Positions 17,252 to 26,347 of a stretch of 64,000 bases of DNA are shown here, piece after piece. Position 1 is the stretch's first letter, and every line of letters begins with the position of its first letter. Below the pieces are notes generated by a model. That model was not told the origin of the DNA. It saw only the letters and a program-made list of their open reading frames with translations, and did not search any database. Origin of the DNA: an uncultured Sphaerochaeta sp. (GTDB lineage: Bacteria > Spirochaetota > Spirochaetia > Sphaerochaetales > Sphaerochaetaceae); contig NZ_OY781873.1 in the NCBI RefSeq assembly GCF_963677075.1, positions 248,001 to 312,000 of the forward strand, written 5' to 3'. Both the position numbers and the translations under genes were made by a program.

Positions 17252-18604
17252 ATGGAAACAAAAGGGGTGCCCAAGAAGGAGAAGTTTGCCTATGGGTTCG
17301 GCTGCTTTGGCCAGAACATGCTCTACAATCTTATGGCAAACTTTCTGCTGTTCTTCTATACAGACATCTTTGGGCTCCTACCCGCAGCAGCAGGGATGAT
17401 TCTTCTGCTTGCACGGATGTGGGACGCAGTAAACGACCCTCTGATGGGAATGATTGCTGACCGTACACGCTCTCGATGGGGGAAATTCCGCCCCTACCTC
17501 TTATTCACCCCGATTCTCTTTGTACCCTTTGCGGTGGCAGCCTTCAGCACCCCTGACTTCTCCCCAGGAGGGAAAATCGCATGGGCAACATTCACGTATA
17601 TCAGTTTCGGCATGATTTACACGGCCAGTGATGTTCCCTTTTGGGCAATGAGCAGTACCATAAGCGAGGACACCAAGGAGAGAAGCAGCATAGTTGTCTA
17701 CCCGCGTTTTATGGCGACTGTTGCCATTGCCTTGGCTACCTTGGCAACACAGCCATTGATCCTTCTCTTTTCGGTGGAAGGGAAACCGGAGCGTGGCTAC
17801 CAGATGACAAGCCTGACATATGCACTGCTGACCGTCATATGCTTTCTCATTGCCTTCCTGTTTGTGAAAGAGCGTGTCTATGCCGACGGGCAGGAGAAGC
17901 CCAAATTTTCCGAAATCCCCAAGGTTTTTATGGCCAACAAGCCGCTGTTGCTTGTTATTCTGAGTGGACTGTTCACCGGTATTGCGCAGACGGGAAAGCT
18001 CTCCATGCTGATCTACTACGCAAAATACAACCTCCAGAATGAATTGCTCTATACCCTGCTTGCAGGGATCAACATCCCTTTCATCCTTATCGGGATTGCA
18101 ACTGTCCCCTACCTGACCAATAAAGTCGGCAAGAAGCGTGCGTGTATTATCTACTATGCCATCTTTGCTGCTGGAAGCCTGGGATTCTTCCTTACCGGCT
18201 GGAACAACTTCTTTGTATTGTTGTTCTTCAACTGCATCAGTTCGATTGGAATGGCAAGTCCACAGGTAATCCAGACTGCCATGATCGCTGACACCATCGA
18301 ATATGGTGAGCTGAAAAGCGGGAAACGCAATGAAGGCACCATTTTCAGCAGTCAGACATTCCTTGCAAAACTTACCGCAGCTGTCACTTCGATCATCATT
18401 GCATCCACCCTCTCCTTGGTTGGGTATATTCCCAATATGGCACAGAGCAGCTCAACCCTTTGGGGAATCCATAGCCTTACCACCCTACTCCCATTTCTCG
18501 CCAGCATATTCGGTATTATCCCAATACTCTTCTACCCGCTGAGTGAGGAGAAGCATCACCAGATTGTCGAAGAGCTCCACCGACGTCGAATGGCTTCAGA
18601 TTGA
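17252..18604 (+). CDS. GPH-family glycoside/pentoside/hexuronide:cation symporter
   Basis: A 450-residue, 12-TM permease of the MelB/XynB group in the major facilitator superfamily. Typical segments are FAYGFGCFGQNMLYNLMANFLL at the N-terminus, RMWDAVNDPLMGMIADRTRSRWGKFRPY (the loop 2-3 signature with the cation/sugar Asp residues) and ADTIEYGELKSGKRNEG in the C-terminal half. It imports a sugar or glycoside with Na+ or H+. The start 17252 begins the conserved N-terminus; upstream in-frame sequence is antisense to the cNMP protein. It overlaps or abuts the U32 peptidase gene. No glycosidase is nearby to name the sugar. Confidence 0.88.
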   Translation: METKGVPKKEKFAYGFGCFGQNMLYNLMANFLLFFYTDIFGLLPAAAGMILLLARMWDAVNDPLMGMIADRTRSRWGKFRPYLLFTPILFVPFAVAAFSTPDFSPGGKIAWATFTYISFGMIYTASDVPFWAMSSTISEDTKERSSIVVYPRFMATVAIALATLATQPLILLFSVEGKPERGYQMTSLTYALLTVICFLIAFLFVKERVYADGQEKPKFSEIPKVFMANKPLLLVILSGLFTGIAQTGKLSMLIYYAKYNLQNELLYTLLAGINIPFILIGIATVPYLTNKVGKKRACIIYYAIFAAGSLGFFLTGWNNFFVLLFFNCISSIGMASPQVIQTAMIADTIEYGELKSGKRNEGTIFSSQTFLAKLTAAVTSIIIASTLSLVGYIPNMAQSSSTLWGIHSLTTLLPFLASIFGIIPILFYPLSEEKHHQIVEELHRRRMASD

Positions 18605-18636
18605 CAGAGAAGGGGCACACCACTACCCTTAGGAAC

Positions 18637-20856
18637 ATGACAGAACTCGCACTTCCCGCAGGATCCCTGCAATCAGCACTGACGGCCTTCAAAGAAGGGG
18701 CAGATGCTGTATATCTCGGGCTGAAAAGTTTTTCCGCTCGTGCAAACGCCACCAATTTCACCTTCGAGGACTTGGCAAAGCTTCGCCAAGTTGCACTTAC
18801 TGAAGGGAAAAAAATCTATGTGACCGTAAATACGCTCATTGAAGAATCAGAGTTGGATGAAGCATACAAGACACTCAAGCATATTGACTTCATCGGCTGT
18901 GACGGCATCATCGTCCAGGACCTGGGCTTGATCAACCTTGTGAAAACCTATGCCCCTAGCCTCTCTCTCCACGCAAGTACCCAGCTGGCTGTACATACCA
19001 TCGCCGGGGTACAAGAACTGGTTCGCCTTGGATTCGAACGAGTGGTGCTTGCAAGGGAACTGACGTTCCAGGAGGTCAAGCGAATTCGTGAAGCGTGTAA
19101 GGATGTGGAACTGAAGGTGTTCATCCACGGCGCCCTCTGCTACAGCTTCTCAGGACTTTGCACAGCCAGCGAACAACTTTGTGGCAGAAGTGCAAACAGA
19201 GGTAGCTGTGCCCAGATATGCAGAAACTACTTCACTGTTGAACAGGACAGTGCTGCGCCGAGTGCGCTTTCTCCAATCCCACAAGGAGTCAAGGATGGTT
19301 GGTTCTTCTCCATGAGTGACATGAAAGCGGGTCCTGTTGCAAAAGAACTGGAAGAGTTGGGCATTGAAAGCCTGAAGGTGGAAGGAAGGATGAAAAGCCC
19401 TGCCTATACCGGCTTGGCAGCACGATACTACCGTGCGGTCCTTGATGGAGATGAGAGCGCAGAAGAGCTGGAAGAGGCCCTCTCAGTGGTCTTCTCCCGT
19501 CGACAAACCTCTGGTTGGTTGGCCTCCTATGGACGAGAGAAACAAGACTTCACCATCAGAAGAGCCCCTACCCTCGGGAGTACAAGCTACCCAGGTCATC
19601 GTGGCATCAAGGCAGCAAAGATTACACTGGTGAAGAGTGATTCAGTCATGGTTACCCTGCTCACCGATGTAGCACTCCGAGATGGATTAATGTACTTCAT
19701 CAGAAGCCAGAGGCAACCGATCGATACCATCAAATTTGGTATCAACACCCTGATTGACCAAAGAGGCAGGAGTATTACTGAAGCCTATGAAGGCGAGTCG
19801 GTGGCAATACCACTACCAGCCAATGCTCCCCGTCCACACACCGGTGAATTCTTTTACCTGATCAGCAGACATGACCAGAATCCTGCCCTAATCAGTGAGG
19901 CACTTCCTCTCAGCAAGCATCCGCTCGACATGACATTTACCTTGGAAGAGGGCTTGTTGTCGATCCAATGCCAATATGGTGAAGCGACATACGAAATTCC
20001 CACGAGCGAGGCTCGCAACCCCCAAGAGACTGAGTCCAATATTGTTTCCATATTCAGCCAAAGTGATACCTCTTTCCTCACCCTTGGCTCCATCAATCTC
20101 GTGAATAGAACACAGCTCTCACTTGAGCAGATATTCCTACCTCTCTCAGTTCTGAAGACAATCAGACGTGACTGGTATGATCTTCTTGACCGGACGCTTG
20201 CGCAGGAATTGACGAAGAGTCTAGTTCGTGAGCCCATTGCCGAGAAACTGGAAATGAGCACACTGCCTCCACGTTCCCTGCTACTTACTGAACAGAAAAT
20301 CCCTTACCTCGAATTGAAGACTCTCGCACATGCACAGCAGCCACTTGCTTCCTTGCTCTTCAACCATGAGGATCACTATTACCTACCCTTAAGTCCGGTT
20401 ATGTTCGATGAGGATGCATTCTTCGCTGATTTAGACAAGGTTGTTGCCAGAATGAAGGAAGAGAATCTTTTGGATTCAGTCTCCTTTGGATTGAACAACT
20501 TGGGTCAGATTGCATATTTCAGGGATCATCAATTGCCTTGTTTCTTTGATATCTACCTATACCTGGCAAACAGCGAGGCGGCAAACCTAGCCCTCACGTT
20601 TGGATTGAAAATGGAGGGTGGTTATCTCTGGATGGAAAGAACAGAGACAGAGACAGAGTACTGGCCATTCATTCCCACTGTAGTGGATGATGCATTCAGT
20701 CCGCCGCTGTTCATCAGCCGATCATGTTTCCGCCATGACTCACTGCGATTAAGTTGCGAGGGATGTCCTTATAGGGGATCATGGTATGTGAAGGGTGACA
20801 ACCAACGGTATCGGGTTATCGTAGAGGATTGCATCACTACCGTTGTGAACGCTTAG
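18637..20856 (+). CDS. U32 family peptidase/RlhA-like protein
   Basis: A 739-residue protein beginning MTELALPAGSLQSALTAFKEGADAVYLG, the canonical U32 N-terminus. The cysteine-rich U32 signature is at about residues 170-200 (HGALCYSFSGLC, then LCGRSANRGSCAQICR), suitable for an iron-sulfur cluster. The middle holds the collagenase-associated DUF3656-type region and the C-terminus a CEGCPYRG motif. Bacterial relatives such as RlhA and TrhP hydroxylate 23S rRNA or tRNA, so an RNA-modifying role is as likely as proteolysis. ATG 18637 is preferred; a TTG at 18601 overlaps the symporter stop. Its 3' end overlaps the convergent Nudix gene by 4 bp. Confidence 0.85.
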   Translation: MTELALPAGSLQSALTAFKEGADAVYLGLKSFSARANATNFTFEDLAKLRQVALTEGKKIYVTVNTLIEESELDEAYKTLKHIDFIGCDGIIVQDLGLINLVKTYAPSLSLHASTQLAVHTIAGVQELVRLGFERVVLARELTFQEVKRIREACKDVELKVFIHGALCYSFSGLCTASEQLCGRSANRGSCAQICRNYFTVEQDSAAPSALSPIPQGVKDGWFFSMSDMKAGPVAKELEELGIESLKVEGRMKSPAYTGLAARYYRAVLDGDESAEELEEALSVVFSRRQTSGWLASYGREKQDFTIRRAPTLGSTSYPGHRGIKAAKITLVKSDSVMVTLLTDVALRDGLMYFIRSQRQPIDTIKFGINTLIDQRGRSITEAYEGESVAIPLPANAPRPHTGEFFYLISRHDQNPALISEALPLSKHPLDMTFTLEEGLLSIQCQYGEATYEIPTSEARNPQETESNIVSIFSQSDTSFLTLGSINLVNRTQLSLEQIFLPLSVLKTIRRDWYDLLDRTLAQELTKSLVREPIAEKLEMSTLPPRSLLLTEQKIPYLELKTLAHAQQPLASLLFNHEDHYYLPLSPVMFDEDAFFADLDKVVARMKEENLLDSVSFGLNNLGQIAYFRDHQLPCFFDIYLYLANSEAANLALTFGLKMEGGYLWMERTETETEYWPFIPTVVDDAFSPPLFISRSCFRHDSLRLSCEGCPYRGSWYVKGDNQRYRVIVEDCITTVVNA

Positions 20857-21350
20857 CATTCGTTTTCCATTGCCTCTTGAAAAGGGGAGAAAAGAGGAAA
20901 GGCAAGCTTGCCTTGTCTGTCCATCTCTTTCAGCTCATCGTAGGAAACCCAACGGTAAGCAGTAGTCTCTCCTTTCTGCAGGTGAATGGAATCGGGATCA
21001 AGCATTTTTCTCACCAGAAAGATATCGACAAATGAAGCTACTTTGAGCACGGTCCCCAAGCAGGTGATTTCTTCAGGGGAAGCTTCAATGCCGGTCTCTT
21101 CCCTCAACTCCCTCAGTGCAGCATCCAAACTGGTCTCCCCTCTCATCACCGATCCTGCTGTATTCTCCCAATGCCCGGGAAACAGTTCCTTCTCTTCAGA
21201 ACGGAGGGTGATGAGTATTTTTCCGTCCTGATTCACGGTCCACACTGAAACCACAACATGATACTCACCCTCACCTAGGGGGAGGCCTCTCTGGTGAATT
21301 CTTCCCAGAGGCTTTCTTGCATGGTCATAGAGATCCCAATATTCCCTCAT
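20853..21350 (-). CDS. Nudix hydrolase
   Basis: A 165-residue protein with a complete Nudix box spanning about residues 68-90 (G of GSVMRGE, then RELREETGI, matching GX5EX7REUXEEXGU). The N-terminal YDHARKPLGRIHQRG segment resembles the isopentenyl-diphosphate isomerase-like subgroup (YfcD-type), whose members hydrolyse nucleotide or sugar diphosphates; substrate cannot be assigned. It stands as a single gene convergent with the U32 gene and upstream of nothing on its strand. Ribosome-binding site AAGGAG lies just before the ATG. Confidence 0.85.
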   Translation of the reverse strand: MREYWDLYDHARKPLGRIHQRGLPLGEGEYHVVVSVWTVNQDGKILITLRSEEKELFPGHWENTAGSVMRGETSLDAALRELREETGIEASPEEITCLGTVLKVASFVDIFLVRKMLDPDSIHLQKGETTAYRWVSYDELKEMDRQGKLAFPLFSPFQEAMENEC

Positions 21351-21412
21351 GTTGGCTCCTTACTCAGCATAGTAGAAATTCTTCATGGTTTCCGCAAGTA
21401 AAGGAAACAAAC

Positions 21413-21447
21413 AGGGCTCCCTATTCTCAACTGAGAACGGGAGCCCT
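21413..21447 (-). terminator. Rho-independent terminator of asd
   Basis: Stem AGGGCTCCC (21413-21421) / GGGAGCCCT (21439-21447) with an inner TCTCA/TGAGA pairing, followed on the minus strand by TGTTTGTTT, about 20 bp after the asd stop. Confidence 0.75.
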
Positions 21448-21467
21448 TGGAGTGCATGATGGGCTGT

Positions 21468-22487
21468 TTAAATAAGGCCGAACTTCTTCACAAAGGCTTC
21501 AGCATTCTGGATTGAACCACCAGCTGCGCCCTTTACGATGTTGTTGACCATCAGGAGGAATCCGATCTTTCCATTCTTCTTCTTCAAGCGGCCGGTGTAC
21601 ACCACCATTCCACTGGGATTCCCCCAGAAGGCATACTTGGGCTGTGGGAAGGTGGGATCTGCACCATATTCAACAGGCTGTGCTGCGGTGGAAGGAAGGT
21701 CTGGTACATTCTTGAAATCTGCCCAATCCTTGACAATGTCCTCAACCTCAACATCCTGCTCCAGATCCAACCAGACAGCTTCAAGGTGTCCAAACATGAC
21801 CGGTACACGAACGGTGAAACAGTATACCTCTGGATCAATGGTAAGGATCTTCTTGATCTCTTTCTCGATCTTCTCTTCCTCTCCCCTGATGAAGGGAATA
21901 CAGTTATCGGTGATATCGAAGGAAGAGAGACCTGGATAGCCTGCTCCACTGACGCTCTGGTAGCTGTGCAACATGATATTCTTGATACCATATTTCCTAA
22001 GCGGAGCCAGAGCCATTGCCAACCCAGTGGTGACGCAGTTGGCGTTGGTTACCACAAAACCCTTTTCGGGATATCCTTGTGCCTGTACAAGATCAAGCTG
22101 TTCAATATTGGTTTCCGGGATAAGAATGGGAACATTGGGATCATAACGCATGGAAGCCGCGTTCGAGAACACAAAGAATCCGTTATCTCGAAGCTGTGGT
22201 TCAGCTTCACTGGCAACCTCAGCGGGAAGGGCGGAGAACACAATCTGTACCCCTTCTTCCTGCATTGCTTCAATATTAAATTCCTTTACTTCCACGTCCC
22301 TGATTTTCTTGGGCATTTCAAATGGCATGACCCAGTGCACAGTGGAGGCATATTTCAAGCCGACACGAGAAGCTGATGCTGTTGCATACGTGAGCTCAAA
22401 CCAAGGATGATCTGCTAGCATCCACATAAAAACCTGTCCAACTGCACCTGTGGCACCCATTACGGCAACTTTAATTTTCTTCTCCAT
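21468..22487 (-). CDS. asd: Aspartate-semialdehyde dehydrogenase
   Basis: A 339-residue NADP-dependent dehydrogenase converting aspartyl phosphate to the semialdehyde for lysine, threonine, methionine and cell-wall diaminopimelate. The Rossmann motif VMGATGAVGQVF is N-terminal; the catalytic cysteine is in VVTNANCVTTGLAMAL (about residue 150); the acyl-binding region HSYQSVSGAGYPG and the catalytic His in PVMFGHLEAVWL follow. The sequence is of the shorter archaeal/fungal-like class (no Gram-negative insertion). It is monocistronic with its own terminator, and a perfect palindrome lies 47 bp upstream in the probable promoter. Confidence 0.92.
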   Translation of the reverse strand: MEKKIKVAVMGATGAVGQVFMWMLADHPWFELTYATASASRVGLKYASTVHWVMPFEMPKKIRDVEVKEFNIEAMQEEGVQIVFSALPAEVASEAEPQLRDNGFFVFSNAASMRYDPNVPILIPETNIEQLDLVQAQGYPEKGFVVTNANCVTTGLAMALAPLRKYGIKNIMLHSYQSVSGAGYPGLSSFDITDNCIPFIRGEEEKIEKEIKKILTIDPEVYCFTVRVPVMFGHLEAVWLDLEQDVEVEDIVKDWADFKNVPDLPSTAAQPVEYGADPTFPQPKYAFWGNPSGMVVYTGRLKKKNGKIGFLLMVNNIVKGAAGGSIQNAEAFVKKFGLI

Positions 22488-22533
22488 CGAGGGGTCTCCT
22501 AACCGGATTGGTATCCGTTTTCTTCACTAATGT

Positions 22534-22550
22534 ATCAGTACGGTACTGAT
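22534..22550. promoter_or_regulatory. Palindromic operator candidate upstream of asd
   Basis: ATCAGTAC-G-GTACTGAT is a perfect 17-bp palindrome. The 10-base core TACTGATACA reads on the minus strand at its edge and recurs on the plus strand at 22661-22670, about 120 bp away. A repressor of asd, or of both directions, could bind here; no T-run follows, so a terminator is unlikely. Confidence 0.5.
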
Positions 22551-22699
22551 TTTTCAGGGTTTATGCAATAGTTTAGTAACAAATAATTGTATTTTTTAAC
22601 AAAATGTTATTATATTAACACAAGGTTCAAGATAGTGAACCCTTTTTCGTGTTTGCATAGTACTGATACAATCTTGCTATGTATAGCCTCAGACCAACA

Positions 22700-23296
22700 C
22701 TATCTGAGTGTAGCAACCTTTTGTACTGGAACACTAAAGGCTATTCCGCTTCCCTCTTCTTGTAAGAAAGAAAGCTTGGATACTGCTTCCATTACCGCAT
22801 CTCGTTCTGTGTGGGGAAGAAGGATTATGAGCATTTCTTTCTCGGGAACCAAGGATGCTGAGAAAAAGGCGATATCTTCTGAGGTTGCCGTTCCTCTTCC
22901 TTCAATGATCGTCCCACCTCCGGCCCCTGCCTTACGGGCTGCGGCCATGATATCATCAGCAAAGCCGCTTGCACAGATCATGTATATCAAGTCAAATGCA
23001 TGCTCTTTCACAGCTGGATGATCTTCATTCCTGCTTGCAGGAACAGATGCAAGCAGTCCTCTGGTATGGGGAAATCTTGAAAGCGCATCCCACACCGTTT
23101 GTTCAATCCCATCATCAACCAAGGTAAGCAACACTTCCTTGTCTGCATCACCTAGGCCCAGGAGACAGAGCAATGAGCTTGAGGCGGTACCACGTCCCCT
23201 GAGAATGGTACCCCCACTGCTCCCTGACTCTTTTGCAAGTTGCATGAGTGAATCTGCTTTTCCTGCTCCTACAATAGCCAACAACAAGCTACTCAT
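22700..23296 (-). CDS. Tandem PII-like regulatory protein
   Basis: A 198-residue soluble protein made of two PII-like halves. Each half ends its T-loop region with a matching motif: SGSSGGTILRGRGT near residue 25-38 and AGAGGGTIIEGRGT near residue 124-137. PII proteins are normally ~112-residue trimers; a fused pair would alter symmetry. The start overlaps the stop of the DUF1538 membrane gene by 4 bp, so the two are made together and this protein probably gates that transporter in response to a nucleotide or metabolite, as other PII proteins do for AmtB or SbtA. No GlnA or ammonium transporter is near. Confidence 0.78.
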   Translation of the reverse strand: MSSLLLAIVGAGKADSLMQLAKESGSSGGTILRGRGTASSSLLCLLGLGDADKEVLLTLVDDGIEQTVWDALSRFPHTRGLLASVPASRNEDHPAVKEHAFDLIYMICASGFADDIMAAARKAGAGGGTIIEGRGTATSEDIAFFSASLVPEKEMLIILLPHTERDAVMEAVSKLSFLQEEGSGIAFSVPVQKVATLR

Positions 23297-24753
23297 TGTC
23301 CTTTTCCTCCTTTTTTCAGCTTGGCTTGTTTTCGTTTGTAGAGCAAGCCTAAGAGTTGGACTATCACCACCGGTGTCATGGAGACAAAAATGATAACCCC
23401 GAATGCATCACTGACAGGGTTTCCTCCCACTGAGGTAGAGGCTCCTATGGCAAAACTGAGAATGAACGTAGAAGAGAGAGGGCCTGAGCTTACACTTCCA
23501 CTATCGAAGGAAAGACCCACAAAAAGGTCAGGGACGCGGAAAGAGAGCAACACTGCAAGGCCATAGACTGGAACCAGGAAGTACCAGATGGGAAGACTGT
23601 GTATAATACGGAACATGGCCATCAGACCGCTCCCCCCTACTCCGATTGAGAGGGCTGCGAGCATTATTGGCTTTCTCAGATGACCTTGGGTTATCTCCTG
23701 GACCTGATCGATTAAAACGGCTACCGATGGCTCGCTGAGTACCGTAACCGCACCGATAACCAGTCCAAATAGCAGCAAGAGGCTCTCATTGAGCCGTCCA
23801 AGCTGATAGCCGATCTGGTAACCGACCGGGATAAACCCACCATTCACCCCAACGAAAAACAGGATAAGACCAAGACTGGCGTACACCAAACCAAATGCCA
23901 TACGAATCAACTGCCTGGCTGGCATTCTCACCAGGAATATCTGGTAGAGGATGCATAACACGACCAGTGGAAACAAGGAGGAAAGTACCTGCTGTGTGCT
24001 TGGAACAAAGAGCGAGAGAAAGGGCTGTATCTGTGGTACTGATGAAGTACTCTGTACAGCTGTATTGCCATCTCCACTGAAGAGGGAAAGCACCAACATG
24101 GCCATGGTAGGGCCGATAAGGGCCAAGGAAACGTAGCCGAAGTTGTCTGCATCCGTTTGGCTTTTCTGTACGTGAGCAATGCCGACCCCAAGTGCCATAA
24201 GAAAGGGAACAGCAAGGGGGCCTGTTGCAGCTCCACCGCTGTCAAAGGCAATCCCCAGGAATTCAGGTTTGCTGAATATTCCCAGTATAAGCAGTAGAAG
24301 ATAGCTGATTGCATAGATCCACTTCAGCCCGACATGCAGGACTACACGGACCATGGCGATCATCAAGAAGAAGCCTACGCCGAGAGCTATGGATAGAAGC
24401 ATGGAGAGAGGAGAAATGGAGGGAGCTACCAGCGAGACTTGCTCGAGTAAGACACTGATATTCGGCTCGGCAAAGATGATTGACATACCTACCAATAAAG
24501 CGGTAATCAACAACAGGGAGAGCCGCTTCTTTCTTGTTACCGCAGATCCTATTCGCTCTCCGATCGGGATAAGACCAATATCAGTGCCAAGCAAGAATAG
24601 GGAAAGGCCGAGAATAATCAGCACCCCACCAATGAGAAAGGAAGAAAGCATCCCTTCGCTCAATGGAGTTACAAAGAAATGGAGTAACGTTACCAGCATG
24701 AGGACAGGGAGGATGGAAAGCCCCACTTCCTTCACCTTTTTAAGCGCCTCCAT
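23293..24753 (-). CDS. DUF1538 family multipass membrane protein
   Basis: A 486-residue integral membrane protein with about 12 membrane segments and clear internal duplication: the first half has IAFDSGGAATGPLAVPF and the second LSFDSGSVSSGPLSSTF at the same relative position, and both halves carry a GxFIPVGYQIG/GLIPIGERIG element. In Halomonas a DUF1538 pair (UmpAB) was reported as a Na+(Li+,K+)/H+ antiporter; here both halves seem to be in one chain. ATG 24753 is preferred with AGAGGA upstream. Cotranscribed with the PII-like gene, so transport is probably allosterically controlled. The substrate is unproven. Confidence 0.8.
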   Translation of the reverse strand: MEALKKVKEVGLSILPVLMLVTLLHFFVTPLSEGMLSSFLIGGVLIILGLSLFLLGTDIGLIPIGERIGSAVTRKKRLSLLLITALLVGMSIIFAEPNISVLLEQVSLVAPSISPLSMLLSIALGVGFFLMIAMVRVVLHVGLKWIYAISYLLLLILGIFSKPEFLGIAFDSGGAATGPLAVPFLMALGVGIAHVQKSQTDADNFGYVSLALIGPTMAMLVLSLFSGDGNTAVQSTSSVPQIQPFLSLFVPSTQQVLSSLFPLVVLCILYQIFLVRMPARQLIRMAFGLVYASLGLILFFVGVNGGFIPVGYQIGYQLGRLNESLLLLFGLVIGAVTVLSEPSVAVLIDQVQEITQGHLRKPIMLAALSIGVGGSGLMAMFRIIHSLPIWYFLVPVYGLAVLLSFRVPDLFVGLSFDSGSVSSGPLSSTFILSFAIGASTSVGGNPVSDAFGVIIFVSMTPVVIVQLLGLLYKRKQAKLKKGGKGQ

Positions 24754-24871
24754 ATGCAAATCCTCTTGTATTTTTCATTTATTTAACTAGTTTTATAATA
24801 AGATTTTATACCCTTTTACGTAAAAAAGGTCAACGCTCAATCCAGCCCTAGAGAAAATTTGCTGGACATAC

Positions 24872-24900
24872 TTGACTTATTACGGGTCAATTCGTATGAT
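24872..24900 (+). promoter_or_regulatory. Promoter of tRNA-Ala
   Basis: TTGACT (24872-24877), exactly 17 bp, then TATGAT (24895-24900), giving a start about 12 nt before the mature tRNA. Close to the sigma-70 consensus. Confidence 0.75.
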
Positions 24901-24918
24901 ACTTTTTGTTATTGTCTT

Positions 24919-24992
24919 GGGGGTGTAGCTCAGTTGGCTAGAGCGTTTGAATGGCATTCAAAAGGTCAGGGGTTCAATTCCCCTTACCTCCA
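24919..24992 (+). tRNA. tRNA-Ala (anticodon GGC)
   Basis: A 74-nt cloverleaf. Acceptor arm GGGGGTG pairs with TACCTCC and contains the G3:U70 wobble pair that marks alanine tRNAs. The anticodon stem TTTGA/TCAAA closes the loop ATGGCAT, giving anticodon GGC. The T arm GGGGTTCAATTCCCC is regular. Discriminator base A; the 3' CCA is not encoded. A promoter precedes and a terminator follows. Confidence 0.95.
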
Positions 24993-25000
24993 CTAAAGAA

Positions 25001-25028
25001 GTCGTTGCGAAAGCAACGGCTTTTTTTT
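25001..25028 (+). terminator. Terminator of tRNA-Ala
   Basis: Stem GTCGTTGC / GCAACGGC with a GAAA tetraloop followed by eight T, 8 nt after the tRNA. Confidence 0.9.
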
Positions 25029-25091
25029 GGCTCAATCGAAGGTCGGTAATACGGAAGGAGGAAGAAAACTAACACCTAATCAAGCTCCTCC

Positions 25092-26264
25092 CTACAAATA
25101 ATTCAGCATTGCCTGATAGGTCTCCATGATCTTTGCCTCATCCAGAGCTTTCTTTGCGTTGTTTACCGTTACCACTACCGTATACTGGTTTCCCTCTTCA
25201 TCAATAAGGAACGTGGTGAGATTAAGCACACCCGGCTCACTGCCTCCCTTATAGGCAACACGCTGCCACTTCTCCTTGGTTGCCAAGCCTGCGTTTATGG
25301 TCATCAGATCCAGATGCTGGAGTCGTTCGATCAAATCAGCAAGCTCCGATGCTGTCATGAACCACTCTATATCAAGGGCAACAGGGTCCCCCGAGAAGAG
25401 ACTTGCTTCAGGGAGGTTTCTGTGTGGGAGAACTGTAAGCAACGTTCTTTTAAGAGCTAGGGAAGCTTTCCGATACTGTTTAAGGATGTCCTCGTTCTCT
25501 GGGTTTTTAAGCCGAAACATATCTCCAGTAGAAAGGACAGGGATACTATGAGGGAGATACTTCTCTACGCTTGGTCGGCCTACCTGAGAAAGCAACATAT
25601 CAGTGGCTGTGTTGTCACTCTGGGAGATCATAAGTGCAGCAAGCGTCTCAATGGTTACTTGGGTACCATCAGGCCAATCCTGAAGAATACCGGTGGGGAG
25701 ACTCTTCTGTGAAGAACGCAACGGTACACTCTGGTCCCATCGTAGTCTCTCCTCTTCTACGGCATCCAGGAGGGCTGCCAGAATACCAAGCTTGAAAGAA
25801 GAGCCTACTGCAAGAGGCATATCCGCTTGGTGGTCCACGAGAATTTCTCCATTCCTACGGATCAACACGGAACTTTCTCCATCCAAGGAGGTTATCTTCT
25901 TCACGGCATCGGCGAGGGTTCCACGTGTATCGATAATCTCAGTAAATTGGAGACCTGCAACCTTTCCCTGTCCATCTAGGCTGATATATGCAGTAATTGT
26001 TCCATGTTCAAGAACAATGGTATACGGATTCTTATGTCCATCCACCCTCATGAAAGTACCCAGTTGATCAGTTAATTGGCTGATAAGCTGTTGCATGGAG
26101 GAGGGAGGTACTGCTGCCTCGAATTGTTTTGTGTATTTGATACTGGCAGGACCATCCGTAAACAAACGAGTAAGAGCAGTGGGTTCAGTTATAGTACTGG
26201 CAATCACTACGGCCTCCAGAAATATCAATAACACAAAAAGAATTGCTAAACGTTTTCTCCACAT
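25092..26264 (-). CDS. Class A beta-lactamase-like serine hydrolase, exported
   Basis: A 390-residue protein. An N-terminal hydrophobic segment (MWRKRLAILFVLLIFLEAV) is a signal peptide or membrane anchor. A ~120-residue spacer domain precedes the catalytic domain. The active-site motifs are SSFK (nucleophile Ser, SxxK) after LAVG, SDN in MISQSDNTATDML, and KGG in VAYKGGSEPG in place of KTG. The order and spacing fit the class A beta-lactamase fold, but the Glu166 omega-loop motif is not obvious and the N-terminal domain is unusual for a lactamase, so it may be a D,D-peptidase or esterase. ATG 26264 is chosen for GGAGAGG just upstream. Gene stands alone behind the tRNA. Confidence 0.78.
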   Translation of the reverse strand: MWRKRLAILFVLLIFLEAVVIASTITEPTALTRLFTDGPASIKYTKQFEAAVPPSSMQQLISQLTDQLGTFMRVDGHKNPYTIVLEHGTITAYISLDGQGKVAGLQFTEIIDTRGTLADAVKKITSLDGESSVLIRRNGEILVDHQADMPLAVGSSFKLGILAALLDAVEEERLRWDQSVPLRSSQKSLPTGILQDWPDGTQVTIETLAALMISQSDNTATDMLLSQVGRPSVEKYLPHSIPVLSTGDMFRLKNPENEDILKQYRKASLALKRTLLTVLPHRNLPEASLFSGDPVALDIEWFMTASELADLIERLQHLDLMTINAGLATKEKWQRVAYKGGSEPGVLNLTTFLIDEEGNQYTVVVTVNNAKKALDEAKIMETYQAMLNYL

Positions 26265-26347
26265 ATACCTCTCCAACCATATACATAGGGTTTTTATAGA
26301 GGTAATTATACAATACAAACATCCAATAGTCACCTAGAGCAGACCCG

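Noticed and set aside
22624..22648. GGTTCA/TGAACC hairpin with following Ts as a terminator
   Set aside because: On the plus strand no gene ends here; on the minus strand the T-run is missing.
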